Under the pieces are notes generated by a model. The model was given only the letters and a program-made list of their open reading frames with translations, was not told the DNA's origin and searched no databases. Below, piece by piece: positions 35,164-44,466 of a stretch of 64,000 nt of DNA. The DNA is taken from the NCBI RefSeq assembly GCF_003614435.1, contig NZ_CP025546.1, positions 2,790,001 through 2,854,000 on the forward strand, read 5' to 3'. Both the position numbers and the translations under genes were made by a program. Source of the stretch: Mycobacterium paragordonae (GTDB lineage: Bacteria > Actinomycetota > Actinomycetes > Mycobacteriales > Mycobacteriaceae). Each line of letters begins with the position of its first letter. The first letter of the stretch is position 1.

Positions 35164-36029
35164 CACCACGCGTATCGGTTGTTGTTCCGTCATACAACAG
35201 CGTCGACTTCATCCGGGCTACGATGGAATCTATACTGGCCCAGACCTTTTCAGATTTTGAGTTGCTGGTTTCGGATCACAGCTCTACCGACGGGACATGG
35301 GAAGCGTTGCACGAATTCGCGGCTGATCCCCGGGTTCGCTTGAATCGCTTGCCATCTGGTGGCGGCGCGCCGGCGAACTGGAACGCTGTGACCGGCCTGG
35401 CCAGGGGGGAGTTGATTAAACTGGTCTGCGGCGACGATCTGCTTGCGCCACGATGTTTGGGGGAGCAGGTTTCTGCTTTGGATGCCCACCCATCAGCGGT
35501 GATGGTTGCCAGTCCCAGAGACGTCATCGACGCAGCGGGAAACCGGGTCATAAGAAAGCGCGGCCTGGCAGGCCTGAGTGGCGAAGTCCCCGGGACCGAT
35601 GCTATCCGGAGGACTGTCTTGGCGGGCACCAACATCTACGGCGAGCCGGCGTCTGTGCTATTACGGCGCTCGGCCTTGCTGGAGGCAGGCGGTTGGGACG
35701 GTTGCTTCCCGTATATGATCGACGTTGCGACATACTGTGCGGTATTGCTTCGTGGAAATCTTGTAGCCTTGCCGCAATCATTAGCTTCCTTCCGGGTCAG
35801 TGAGTTGCAGTGGAGTGTGCAGTTGGCCCACGCCCAGGCCGAACAGGCGATCGCCTTCAGTCGCTACTTCGCGGCGGCTCATCCCGGAATACTCAACTCG
35901 CGTGATCTATTGACGGGTCGTATGCGAGCCCGGGCTATCGCCATCGCACGGCGCGTGGTCTACAGCTGGCTAGGCCGACGGATGCGCAGCGAAGCCGCGA
36001 AAAGCGATGTCCGCCAGGCAAAACAATAA
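35160..36029 (+). CDS. GT2-family glycosyltransferase
   Basis: 289 residues from GTG 35160, coupled to the GtrA gene by a GTGA overlap. VSVVVPSYNSVDFIRATMES is the GT2 opening, LLVSDHSSTDGTWEAL follows, and LIKLVCGDDLLAPRCL holds the metal-binding Asp pair. GEPASVLLRRSALLEAGGW and PYMIDVATYCAVLL belong to the acceptor side. No membrane helix is evident. It is a cytoplasmic inverting transferase that likely extends the LOS glycan or a lipid-linked precursor. Sugar and linkage are unknown. Confidence 0.87.
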   Translation: MTPRVSVVVPSYNSVDFIRATMESILAQTFSDFELLVSDHSSTDGTWEALHEFAADPRVRLNRLPSGGGAPANWNAVTGLARGELIKLVCGDDLLAPRCLGEQVSALDAHPSAVMVASPRDVIDAAGNRVIRKRGLAGLSGEVPGTDAIRRTVLAGTNIYGEPASVLLRRSALLEAGGWDGCFPYMIDVATYCAVLLRGNLVALPQSLASFRVSELQWSVQLAHAQAEQAIAFSRYFAAAHPGILNSRDLLTGRMRARAIAIARRVVYSWLGRRMRSEAAKSDVRQAKQ

Positions 36030-36066
36030 CTGGATCGCAAAATCGAATCACCACGAGGAGACATAA

Positions 36067-37587
36067 GTGAGCCGAACCCTCGAACTTCTGCGGGGAACGG
36101 TAAGCGCAAGCTGGCGACGGAAAGCTACGGTCAACGGCCAGTCTGAGCGCGCTGTGTTAATTGGAACCGTCCTTGTCGCGTCGATGATTTCCCTCGCGAC
36201 GGGCTTTGTGCTTGCGGAGTATTACTCAATCGACGTTTTTTCCTCCCTCATAGTATTTCTCCCTGATGACTGCTACCAGGACTGGCCTACCCGGGTCGGT
36301 CGGCATTGCTTCAGCGACTATTCCATCACCGCGAATATCGGGACGGTTCCCAACCCTTGGGATCCATACCCGCTGTACCTTCCGCCGGACTTCAAACCGA
36401 CCCATTTCAATTACACCGCGGCAGGGATGGTGCCGCATGTAGCGTTCGCCCTTGTTGGTAAGTGGCTGGGGATGCCGCGATTTGGATTATTTGCTTACCT
36501 GCTATTTCTTGCGGCTGCTGTCTTCAGCCCTGCCGTATGGGCCGCCCGCGGTGCCCGCGGTGTGGAGCGAATTGTCGTATTCCTGGTTTGCGGGGCGGCG
36601 GCCGTCCCGGCCTGGGTAGTTCTCGATCGGGGTAATTCGGTCGGCTTCGTCGTGCCAGTGGCGCTCATCTTTTTAGTGACCTTGTGTCGGCAGCGGTGGG
36701 GATTGGTTACGGTCACGGTGGTTTTGGCGGCTTTGGTGAAACCCCAGTTCGCTGTCCTGGTAGTTGTTTTGTTTGCTGCTCGGCAGTGGCGGCTCGGCGG
36801 TATTGCTGTGTTGGGCGTCGCAATCTCCAACCTCGCTGCTTATCTGCTGTGGCCCCGGGATTTCCCCCACACCATCATGCAGTCGATCGGCAATACCGTC
36901 GGCTACAGCGGAGGATCGCAGGTAGCGACTGTTGAGGGTTCGAACGCGTCGTTCGGCAAGGCCCTCTTGGCAATCCCGGACGGCATCAAAGCGCAACTAT
37001 CGGGTGGGAAGATCCCAGATGGATTCCTTGCCGAGACGCGATCCCTCATCGGTTACGTACTTTTACTGGTAGTAGTCGTCCTCGTTGCCGCCTTGGGCAA
37101 GCGTGTGCCGCCAGTGATGGCCGGGATAGTTCTGCTGGCCACGGCTTCGCTCTTCCCGGCTCTCAGCAACCCCTATTATCTAGTGTTCGTTTTGCCGGTC
37201 GCGGCAGTCGTGGTCAGAGACCCCGACGGGGCACCCGGCCGAGGCATCTTCGACCGGGCGGAAACCGTGGGTATTGGCCGTCGAGTGGTCGGGGTGTGCG
37301 TAAGCATCGCGACGGCGCTGTCTATCGCTCAAATCCCGTTGCCCACCGCGACGCGGCGGGTTGTCCAATCAGGCACGGATGTCGTTCTGATCTTGGTCGA
37401 TAGCACGATGTCGCTGGCGCCAAGCCTTTGGCTCATCGCGCTTGTTTCCATTTTCGTGTCCTACGTCAGGCGTCCGGTCACGGCCGGCAGCGTGGCGGAG
37501 CGGAGTCAGCCGGTAGCTTCGCGCGCTGCTGAAGAATCTCCCGCCACGGGGGCAGATCACGTATCCGTTGCGGACCAGGACGCGTGA
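36067..37587 (+). CDS. Polytopic membrane protein, GT-C-like (DUF2029/GT87 type)
   Basis: 506 residues from GTG 36067, preceded by the strong site CACGAGGAGACA. About 10 hydrophobic segments are present. The first large extracytoplasmic loop is rich in aromatic and acidic residues (DDCYQDWPTRVGRHC, YPLYLPPDFKPTHFNYTAAG). The segment VLDRGNSVGFVVPVALIFL followed by VKPQFAVLVVVLFAARQW is the pattern of mycobacterial alpha-mannosyltransferases of the DUF2029/GT87 group that use polyprenyl-phosphate mannose. It lies 37 bp after the GT2 gene and is probably in the same operon as gtrB-gtrA. It may be the enzyme that uses the flipped lipid-linked sugar. Confidence 0.7.
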   Translation: MSRTLELLRGTVSASWRRKATVNGQSERAVLIGTVLVASMISLATGFVLAEYYSIDVFSSLIVFLPDDCYQDWPTRVGRHCFSDYSITANIGTVPNPWDPYPLYLPPDFKPTHFNYTAAGMVPHVAFALVGKWLGMPRFGLFAYLLFLAAAVFSPAVWAARGARGVERIVVFLVCGAAAVPAWVVLDRGNSVGFVVPVALIFLVTLCRQRWGLVTVTVVLAALVKPQFAVLVVVLFAARQWRLGGIAVLGVAISNLAAYLLWPRDFPHTIMQSIGNTVGYSGGSQVATVEGSNASFGKALLAIPDGIKAQLSGGKIPDGFLAETRSLIGYVLLLVVVVLVAALGKRVPPVMAGIVLLATASLFPALSNPYYLVFVLPVAAVVVRDPDGAPGRGIFDRAETVGIGRRVVGVCVSIATALSIAQIPLPTATRRVVQSGTDVVLILVDSTMSLAPSLWLIALVSIFVSYVRRPVTAGSVAERSQPVASRAAEESPATGADHVSVADQDA

Positions 37588-37678
37588 TGAGGACTGGCGG
37601 GATGGCCGCCCGATTCAGTCAAAGTACGGGTGAGCACTGCGCCCCACTATTACCCTGTCGGTGGAGTGAAAGAAGCAA

Positions 37679-38452
37679 ATGCGCACTGTAATCAAGGAAT
37701 TCGCCCCGAAATCGGCGAGTGACCTGCTGCAAATACTGAAGTACCAGCGCTGGCGGTTGCCGTTTCGGCAAACGTATCAGTCGTTCGTCGACTGCAAATA
37801 CGGAATAGAGATCGGCGGGCCGAGCGGGGTCTTCAGCACCGTGCTGCCCCTCTACGAGTTCGTGGCTGGCCTCGATGGAGTCAACTTCGCCACCGACACC
37901 GTCTGGGAAGGGCAGATCCAGGAGGGCGAAACCTATAACTTCTGGGGGAAACGCACCGGGCACCAGTACATTTCCGATGCGACAGACCTTGGTCAGATCA
38001 CTTCGGCACGCTACGACTTCCTGCTCTCCTCGAACTGCTTGGAGCACGTCGCGAATCCCATCAAGGCACTGACGGAATGGAAACGGGTTATCAAACCGGG
38101 CGGAGGGTTCGTCCTCGTACTGCCGAACCAGGTCAGCAACTTCGATCACCGTCGTCCGGTCACCAAGTTCGACCATCTACTCGAGGATTACACCCGCGAT
38201 GTGGGTGAGGACGACCTCACCCACCTGGAAGAAATCCTGGCGCTGCACGACCTGAAGATGGACCCGCCCGCGGGAGACCTCGAGCAGTTTCGGCGGCGCA
38301 GCCTTCAAAACCTGCGCAATCGAACTCTTCACCACCACATCTTCGACGCCGATCTGATCGAAAAGTTGTTGACTCACCTAGGTTTTGACGTACGGGACGT
38401 GACCACCACCCGAACCGACTTTTTCGCACTCGCCGTCAAAGGCTCATCGTGA
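37679..38452 (+). CDS. Class I SAM-dependent methyltransferase
   Basis: 257 residues from ATG 37679. IEIGGPSGVFSTVLPLYEF replaces the usual motif I, FLLSSNCLEHVANPIKALTEW is the post-motif II region, and RVIKPGGGFVLVLPNQ is motif III. This GGPSG-type variant is found in methyltransferases of glycan clusters. LIEKLLTHLGFDVRDV near the end is also typical. It starts an apparent run of four plus-strand genes to 41241 with short gaps. O-methylation of a sugar is likely; the exact substrate is not readable. Confidence 0.83.
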   Translation: MRTVIKEFAPKSASDLLQILKYQRWRLPFRQTYQSFVDCKYGIEIGGPSGVFSTVLPLYEFVAGLDGVNFATDTVWEGQIQEGETYNFWGKRTGHQYISDATDLGQITSARYDFLLSSNCLEHVANPIKALTEWKRVIKPGGGFVLVLPNQVSNFDHRRPVTKFDHLLEDYTRDVGEDDLTHLEEILALHDLKMDPPAGDLEQFRRRSLQNLRNRTLHHHIFDADLIEKLLTHLGFDVRDVTTTRTDFFALAVKGSS

Positions 38453-38459
38453 GGTTAGC

Positions 38460-39455
38460 TTGAACCTCCGCGCCTTCCGCGAAGAGCAGCAGCGCGCCGC
38501 GCGTATCGCTGCGGCACGCTACCGCTTTGGCCGCGACGCGTCCGGCTTCGTTTGTGAAACGCACCAGGAACTTCCAGCGCAGCCTCCGCCTGATCGACGG
38601 ACGCTCGTCTTCTTCGCGCACTTCGACCCGCAGGGCGTCGTCGATCCCTATGTCGTCTACTACCTGAAGCAGTTGCAGGGACTTGGTGCCACCATCGTGT
38701 TTGTATCCGGTTCGCCGACGCTGTCACCCGACTCCGTCGCGCCGCTGCGATCGGTGTGTGCCGGCATCTACACCAGACGCACCCTGTCCCTCGATTTCGG
38801 TTCCTGGCATCTGGCCTGGTGCATCGTTCGGCGTCAGGGTTGGTCCCTCGACCAGTTCGATCGCTTCGTGCTCGCCAACGACAGCGTTTACGGTCCGCTG
38901 TTTCCGCTGGAAGAGATGTGGTCCACGTTCCGCGACGCCGACATGTACGGCGCCATCGAGAGCGAGGAGCTGGGGCGGCACCTGCAGTCGTTCTTCCTGG
39001 CGTGGGATCTGAACCCCCGCACCCGGAGCTTCCTCACCAACTTCTGGAATCGCTTCCAGTACGTCGTCGACAAGCAAAAACTGATCAGGCGCTACGAGCT
39101 GGGCCTGTCCAAAGGTGCCCGCAAGGCCGGGCTCGCGGTCAAGCCGTTCTTGTCGGCGGCGACCATCAACGCAGCGTACGAACGGTCATCCGGTCACCAG
39201 TGGGCCGCGAAGTTTCAGGGGGAGCCGTTTAACAACACCCTGTACTTCTGGGACGGGCTGATCGAACACCTGAGGTTCCCATTCCTCAAAACCATCCTGC
39301 CGCGTCACAATTCGCCGTGGCACGACTCGATGACCCAGCTGCAGGAGTTCCTCGAGCGGCATACGGACTACCCGTACGAACTGATCCGGGCAAACGTCGA
39401 GCGGCTCGGCTGCGGCGCGCCGGCGTGGGTCAGACCGTCTTCGACGACGCGATAA
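38460..39455 (+). CDS. RgpF-like rhamnan synthesis protein
   Basis: 331 residues from TTG 38460, 7 bp after the methyltransferase. The core RTLVFFAHFDPQGVVDPYVVYYL, RRTLSLDFGSWHLAW, RFVLANDSVYGPLFPLEEMW and the FNNTLYFWDGLIE end match the RgpF (rhamnan synthesis F) domain known from streptococcal rhamnose polysaccharide clusters. RgpF-type proteins are glycosyltransferase-like enzymes that add rhamnose or side groups. In mycobacterial LOS or GPL loci such genes sit among rhamnosyltransferases. The TTG start is inferred from its position right after the previous stop; no ATG is near. Confidence 0.8.
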   Translation: MNLRAFREEQQRAARIAAARYRFGRDASGFVCETHQELPAQPPPDRRTLVFFAHFDPQGVVDPYVVYYLKQLQGLGATIVFVSGSPTLSPDSVAPLRSVCAGIYTRRTLSLDFGSWHLAWCIVRRQGWSLDQFDRFVLANDSVYGPLFPLEEMWSTFRDADMYGAIESEELGRHLQSFFLAWDLNPRTRSFLTNFWNRFQYVVDKQKLIRRYELGLSKGARKAGLAVKPFLSAATINAAYERSSGHQWAAKFQGEPFNNTLYFWDGLIEHLRFPFLKTILPRHNSPWHDSMTQLQEFLERHTDYPYELIRANVERLGCGAPAWVRPSSTTR

Positions 39456-39520
39456 GCAATGGATGTAATTTGCCATCCAAGCGGCCTCGCCGCCGCCAAC
39501 CGCTGGGGTAAGGTCGCCGC

Positions 39521-40291
39521 GTGGGTGTCCTGATCGCGGTTCCGGTATTCGGACAACATGAATACACGCACGCTCTGGTGGGGGATCTGGAGCGTGAGGG
39601 CGCCGACTACGTCATCATCGACAATCGCGGCGACTATCCCAAGATCGGCAATGAACGCGTCATGACGCCGGGACAAAACCTGGGCTGGGGCGGGGGGAGT
39701 GAACTCGGTTTCCGGGTGGCTTTTTCCGAGGGTTACGCGCACGCGATGACGCTGAACAACGACACGCGGATCTCCAAGGGGTTCGTCGCCGGATTGCTCG
39801 ATCCGCGACTACCGGAGGACGCGGGCATTGTCGGCCCGATGATCGACCACGGGTTCCTGTGCGCGGAAGTGGAACAGCCGGTCGATGCCGCCGAATATAC
39901 GCCGCGCCCGTTCTACCGGTCGGTGCCCGCGGTGGAGGGTGTCGCGTTGATGCTCTCTCGCGACTGCTGGTTGCAGATCGGCGGGATGGACCTGCGCACT
40001 TTTGGGCGCTACGGGTGGGGTATTGACCTCGACCTGGTGCTACGCGCCCGCGACGCCAATTTTGGTTGCTACACCACGGAAATGGCCTACATCAACCACT
40101 TCGGCCGGGTCACCGCGAAGGACGCCTTCGGGCGCAAGCGCTACGAATTTCTTGCCGAGCAGGTGATGAATCATGGGATGCGCAAGACGCACGGGCGGGG
40201 CTGGCAGAAGCGATTTCCGCCTGGAACCTTGCCGAAGCCGGGGTGGAGAAAAACCGGCATCGCGTACCAGAGCTTCCCCTTGGAGTCGTAA
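39521..40291 (+). CDS. GT2-family glycosyltransferase (WbbL-like)
   Basis: 256 residues from GTG 39521. [18 protein letters not shown] starts the fold, [17 protein letters not shown] and [19 protein letters not shown] are the rhamnosyltransferase-type (WbbL/RfbN) nucleotide-sugar segment, and [14 protein letters not shown] carries the NND metal-binding motif. [23 protein letters not shown] belongs to the acceptor half. It probably adds rhamnose or fucose. It lies in the run 37679-41241, 65 bp after the RgpF-like gene and 5 bp before the next GT2 gene. Confidence 0.87.
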   Translation: MGVLIAVPVFGQHEYTHALVGDLEREGADYVIIDNRGDYPKIGNERVMTPGQNLGWGGGSELGFRVAFSEGYAHAMTLNNDTRISKGFVAGLLDPRLPEDAGIVGPMIDHGFLCAEVEQPVDAAEYTPRPFYRSVPAVEGVALMLSRDCWLQIGGMDLRTFGRYGWGIDLDLVLRARDANFGCYTTEMAYINHFGRVTAKDAFGRKRYEFLAEQVMNHGMRKTHGRGWQKRFPPGTLPKPGWRKTGIAYQSFPLES

Positions 40292-40296
40292 AAACA

Positions 40297-41241
40297 TTGA
40301 ACGACAACGATATTGCACGTGCGCCGAAGATCTCGGTTTGTGTGCCGATGTACAACAACGGTGCCACCATCGCGCGTTGCCTGACCAGCATCTTGGACCA
40401 AGACGGCGTCGACTTCGAAATCTTGGTGGTCGACGACGATTCCACCGACGACTGTGCCGCCACTGTCGCGGCAATGCTCAGACCGCAGGATCGATTGGTG
40501 CGCAACGCACCTCGGCTCGGCCTCAACGGGAACCACAACAGGTGCCTGGAGGTGGCGCGCGGCGAACTCGTCCAATTCGTGCACGGCGACGACTGGCTGC
40601 TACCCGGCGCACTGCGGGCACTGACCTCTTGCTTCGACGACGTCGACGTCGGAATGGCTTTCGCTCCACGCAAAGTGGAGACCGACGATCAGGACTTCCA
40701 GCGGCAATACGGAGTCCTGCACACACACTTCAAACACCTGGAAGCCCACAATCGTGGACCGGCGCTCGTCAAGCAGATGGCGGCGCGCGGTGGACTCCAC
40801 AACTGGATAGGCGAGCCGACGTGTGTGATGTTTCGGCGTCGGCTGGCTTTGGAGGCGGGCGGCTTCCGCGACGACGTGTATCAACTCGTCGATCTCGATA
40901 TCTGGTACCGATTGATGTTGCGCTCCTCGGTCGGGTTCGTGCCGCAGGAACTGTCCGTGCGGACGCACACTGCGACGACCGAGTCGGCTCGTAACCTGTC
41001 CCTGCGGCGGTACTGGCTCGATCAACTCCGCATTCTCACCTGGTTGACGATGGACCCAGCCGCGTCGGCGGGTGTCCGCACCCTCGCGCGTCTGTGGTGG
41101 CTACCGGCCTGGCTGTCTCTGCTGCAGGCCGTGGTCTGGGGACCGCAGCGCTGGACGTCTCTGAAGACCTTCAGCCAGGCGCCGTTTCGTGAATACGCTC
41201 GGGCGCGCCGTTTTCGGGCATCGCTCGCCTCGACTACATGA
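40297..41241 (+). CDS. GT2-family glycosyltransferase (Rv1520-like)
   Basis: 314 residues from TTG 40297, 5 bp after the previous stop; the frame is open further upstream inside the previous gene. [20 protein letters not shown] is the GT2 opening, [14 protein letters not shown] and [20 protein letters not shown] hold the nucleotide and metal-binding motifs, and [20 protein letters not shown] is the acceptor side. It is located before fadD25, where M. tuberculosis has the GT2 gene Rv1520, and is the likely orthologue. It is convergent with the acyltransferase gene, with an 8-bp overlap of the two 3' ends. Confidence 0.88.
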   Translation: MNDNDIARAPKISVCVPMYNNGATIARCLTSILDQDGVDFEILVVDDDSTDDCAATVAAMLRPQDRLVRNAPRLGLNGNHNRCLEVARGELVQFVHGDDWLLPGALRALTSCFDDVDVGMAFAPRKVETDDQDFQRQYGVLHTHFKHLEAHNRGPALVKQMAARGGLHNWIGEPTCVMFRRRLALEAGGFRDDVYQLVDLDIWYRLMLRSSVGFVPQELSVRTHTATTESARNLSLRRYWLDQLRILTWLTMDPAASAGVRTLARLWWLPAWLSLLQAVVWGPQRWTSLKTFSQAPFREYARARRFRASLASTT

Positions 41242-42544
41242 TCTCGGCCGTCAGCTCGAATTCGGCGAAGGTTTCGGAGACCAACCGACGCAGCTCAGGC
41301 GTGGTATTTGCTTGACCAGGACGGTAGGCGATAACCGTGACGAACACCTTGCCCAGCACTCGACCGGACGCCATGAACAGCTGTCCGCCAATATTTTCCA
41401 GCGTATCCTTGGGGATGCCCGGTTCGATCAGCCGTCCGTAGGCGTAGTCGGCGTCGGTTCCGTCTGGGCGGGCGGCAGCGGGGTCCAGCTGGCCGAGGTT
41501 GGAGCATCCGATCGGTAGGCCGGCGGATCCCAAGCCCGCGCCGACGAGTCGCCGGGCCAGCCATTTGGGAGTAAGCGCGGCCAACGGGATGGTTCCCAGC
41601 ATTTCGTTGGTGCTGGTCGTGAGCTCGGTCAGCGCCGACTTCAGCTTGGCTCGTATCTCCCCGAGATCCGACGCTGCGTGCGCGGGGTCGACGGTGATCG
41701 AGGCGAACGTCAGTGCGTTGCCCCGGGTGTCGCCGTCCGTGCGTTCGCCCACTGGAAACGCCAACGTGACCAATCCGTCGTCCAGCCGACGTCCCAGCCG
41801 AACGCCGAGCCGGGCAGCGAATCCCGCGAACAACGAATTGCTGGTACCACCGAGCTTATTGGCGCATGCATCCCATTGCGTCACGTCGACAAACGCGGCC
41901 ACGGTGGGCACCGCCACCGGCTCGTCGCGGCGGGAGCGGGGGGCCGGTGGCGCGGCCGCGACAGACGAGGCGAGTTCCTCACGGCCTCGTCGGGCGAGTC
42001 GCACCATGGTCGCTACCGCCCTGGCAAGTTCCGGTGTCGACGCGATCGTTTGGCGGGCGTCCTCGAGGACGGCTCGGCCGCGCGGGCGGGATCCGGGTGG
42101 GGGATAGCCGAGGTCACAAGTCCTGCCTTCGGCGGCATCGGCGACGACCTGGCATAACGCTAGGCCGTCCACTAACGTGTGCGATGCCACCAGCGTCACC
42201 GCCGTTCCTTGATCCGTCAACGGCAGCACACCCAGATGCCAGCCGGGTCCCAACTCCGGATCGATCGGCAAGCACGCCCGCTCGTAGGTCCAGGCGTTCA
42301 CCTCGGCTCGCGGGCGCGGCGCGTGGGCTATGTCGAGGTCGGCGGGCCCGCGCGATACCACCCACCGGTCGCGCGCGAAAGCCAACGGAGAACGTTCAAT
42401 TCGACGGCCCAGCAGACTGTGGCCGAGGTTTCGGTGGAAACGGCGCAGCCCGTCGACATCCACCTGTCGGTTGTACAACCAGACGACCTGCGCCAACGTC
42501 CCGTAACCTAGCGCCCGCACACCGAGAAAAGACACTTGATCCAT
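41234..42544 (-). CDS. Condensation-fold acyltransferase (PapA/WS-DGAT-like)
   Basis: 436 residues from ATG 42544 ([16 protein letters not shown]). The catalytic HxxxDG motif is SHTLVDG, residues 122-127 for [19 protein letters not shown] and [13 protein letters not shown] are the structural motifs of this CoA-dependent acyltransferase superfamily, close to the DFGWG region of condensation domains. The length fits Pap-type acyltransferases. It is divergent from fadD25 with a 90-bp gap, so the two may share regulation. It could transfer an acyl group made through FadD25 and Pks5 to the trehalose core, or acylate a sugar. I do not recall this gene at this place in M. tuberculosis H37Rv. Confidence 0.75.
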   Translation of the reverse strand: MDQVSFLGVRALGYGTLAQVVWLYNRQVDVDGLRRFHRNLGHSLLGRRIERSPLAFARDRWVVSRGPADLDIAHAPRPRAEVNAWTYERACLPIDPELGPGWHLGVLPLTDQGTAVTLVASHTLVDGLALCQVVADAAEGRTCDLGYPPPGSRPRGRAVLEDARQTIASTPELARAVATMVRLARRGREELASSVAAAPPAPRSRRDEPVAVPTVAAFVDVTQWDACANKLGGTSNSLFAGFAARLGVRLGRRLDDGLVTLAFPVGERTDGDTRGNALTFASITVDPAHAASDLGEIRAKLKSALTELTTSTNEMLGTIPLAALTPKWLARRLVGAGLGSAGLPIGCSNLGQLDPAAARPDGTDADYAYGRLIEPGIPKDTLENIGGQLFMASGRVLGKVFVTVIAYRPGQANTTPELRRLVSETFAEFELTAEIM

Positions 42545-42634
42545 GTGCGCGAGTCTGTTGTCCACGATAGGGCGATTATCCACCACCTTTGGGATCCCGT
42601 TTTCCGAAGCTGGGTGCCTGGCAAAGGTAGTCTG

Positions 42635-44389
42635 ATGTCCGTGGTTGAATCCTCACTTCCCAATGTCGTGCGCGAGCGTGCGAGTCTGCAGCCCAACGAC
42701 ATTGCGCTGACCTATATCGACTACGACCATTCCTGGGACGGCGTTGAGCTGACCCTGACCTGGTCACAGCTGTATGTGCGCATGCTCAACCTCGCCGCGC
42801 TGATCAGGGAGCACGCGACGACCGGGGACCGGGCGTTGATCCTGGCGCCGCAAAGCCTGGATTACATCGTGAGTTTCCTGGCGTCGCTGCACGCCGGCGT
42901 CATCGCGGTGCCGCTGTCGGTTCCGATGGGCGGTGCCCACGATGAACGCACGGCGTCGGTGCTGGCCGACACGGCGCCGGCCGTGGTGTTCACGGCGTCG
43001 TCGATCGTCGACAACGTGGCCGAGTACGTTCGGGAGCAGCCCGGTGACGTCAAGACCGAGATCATCGAGCTCGACAAGCTGCAGCTCGACGGGCGCCCCG
43101 GCGCGGCTGGCCGCGCCAAGTATGAGCAGCCGGAGACGATCTATCTGCAGTACACGTCCGGTTCCACCCGCACCCCGGCCGGGGTCATGGTGTCCAACAA
43201 GAACCTGATGGCCAATTTCGAGCAGATCATGACCGCCTACTACGGCGTCTACGGCAAACTCGCTCCGCCGGGGTCGACCGTGGTGTCGTGGCTGCCGTTC
43301 TACCACGATATGGGCTTCATCCTGGGCCTCATCATGCCCATCCTCACCGGCATGCCGGCAAAGCTGACCAGCCCCATCGGATTCCTGCAGCGGCCCGCCC
43401 GGTGGATGCAGATGCTCGGCAACAACACTCTCGGGTTCACCGCGGCGCCGAACTTCGCGTTCGATCTGGCGTCGCGCAAGACCAAGGACGAGGACCTCGA
43501 AGGGCTCGACCTGAGCGGCATCCACGCGATCCTCAACGGCAGTGAGCGGGTGCAGCCTGTCACCCTGAAGCGTTTCGTGGACCGGTTCGCTCCGTTCGGA
43601 CTCGACCCGCAAGTCATCCGTCCGTCCTACGGCATGGCCGAAACAACCGTGTACGTCGCTACCCGCCAGGCGGGGCAGCCGCCGAAGATCGTCCATTTCG
43701 ACGCCACCAAATTGCCGGACGGCCACGCCGAACGCACCGAGGGCGAAAGCGAAAGCAGCACACCGCTTGTCAGCTACGGCGTGGTGGACACCCAGGAAGT
43801 GCGCATCGTCGATCCCGAAACCTCCATCGAGTGCCCGGAAGGGACCGTCGGCGAACTCTGGGTACATGGCGGCAATGTCGCTTCCGGCTATTGGCAGAAC
43901 CCCGAGACCACCGCGGCCACTTTCGGCGCATCGATCGTCAACCCCACCCCCGGCACGCCGGAGGGTCCGTGGCTGCGGACGGGGGATTCCGGGTTCTATT
44001 CCGAGGGCGAGCTGTTCATTTTGGGTCGCATCAAGGACCTGTTGATCGTCTATGGGCGCAATCACTCGCCTGACGACATCGAGGCGACCATCCAGACGGT
44101 CAGTCCGGGCCGGTGCGTGGCGATCGCGGTTCCGCAGGATGGCGTCGAGAAACTTGTCACCATTCTCGAACTCAAGCAGAAGGACGAATCGCCCGAAGAA
44201 GCGGCCGAGCGTTTCGGCTTCATCAAACGTGAAGTGACATCGGCGATTTCGAAGGCGCACGGCTTGAGCGCGTCCGATATCGTGCTGGTTGCCCAGGGTT
44301 CGATCCCGATCACCACCAGCGGCAAGCCCCGCCGCGCGCAGTGCGGCGAACTGTACCGCCGCGGCGAGTTCGTCCGGTTGGACGCGTAA
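42635..44389 (+). CDS. fadD25: Fatty-acyl-AMP ligase FadD25
   Basis: 584 residues from ATG 42635 (MSVVESSLPNVVRERASLQ). It is nearly collinear with what I recall of M. tuberculosis FadD25 (Rv1521). The ATP-binding P-loop YLQYTSGSTRTPAGVMVSNKNL (in two halves), SWLPFYHDMGFILGL, RPSYGMAETTVY and LRTGDSGFYSEGELFILGR are all intact, as is the SGKPRRAQCGELY tail with the acyl-adenylate Lys. The FAAL-specific insertion is present, so the product is acyl-AMP that is handed to a PKS carrier rather than acyl-CoA. The likely partner is Pks5 or its paralogue. Convergent with mmpL12 across a 14-bp tandem repeat. Confidence 0.95.
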   Translation: MSVVESSLPNVVRERASLQPNDIALTYIDYDHSWDGVELTLTWSQLYVRMLNLAALIREHATTGDRALILAPQSLDYIVSFLASLHAGVIAVPLSVPMGGAHDERTASVLADTAPAVVFTASSIVDNVAEYVREQPGDVKTEIIELDKLQLDGRPGAAGRAKYEQPETIYLQYTSGSTRTPAGVMVSNKNLMANFEQIMTAYYGVYGKLAPPGSTVVSWLPFYHDMGFILGLIMPILTGMPAKLTSPIGFLQRPARWMQMLGNNTLGFTAAPNFAFDLASRKTKDEDLEGLDLSGIHAILNGSERVQPVTLKRFVDRFAPFGLDPQVIRPSYGMAETTVYVATRQAGQPPKIVHFDATKLPDGHAERTEGESESSTPLVSYGVVDTQEVRIVDPETSIECPEGTVGELWVHGGNVASGYWQNPETTAATFGASIVNPTPGTPEGPWLRTGDSGFYSEGELFILGRIKDLLIVYGRNHSPDDIEATIQTVSPGRCVAIAVPQDGVEKLVTILELKQKDESPEEAAERFGFIKREVTSAISKAHGLSASDIVLVAQGSIPITTSGKPRRAQCGELYRRGEFVRLDA

Positions 44390-44410
44390 TTCAGCTGGCC
44401 TGACCTCAGA

Positions 44411-44466
44411 CAATAACCCTCAGGCGATAACCCTCGGGTGATAACCGTCAGGTGATGACCGGGGTG
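44411..44466. repeat. 14-bp tandem repeat between fadD25 and mmpL12
   Basis: Three adjacent units at 44411-44424 (CAATAACCCTCAGG), 44425-44438 (CGATAACCCTCGGG) and 44439-44452 (TGATAACCGTCAGG), with a partial fourth at 44453 (TGATGACCGG). The mmpL12 stop (44448-44450) lies inside the third unit. It is a small minisatellite of the kind that varies in copy number between mycobacterial strains. A 14-bp unit is not a multiple of three, so copy changes on the coding side would shift the mmpL12 end. Confidence 0.8.

Noticed and set aside
42764..44413. 549-codon minus-strand frame opposite fadD25
   Set aside because: Antisense shadow of the well-supported fadD25; His/Arg/Gly-rich composition and no domain.
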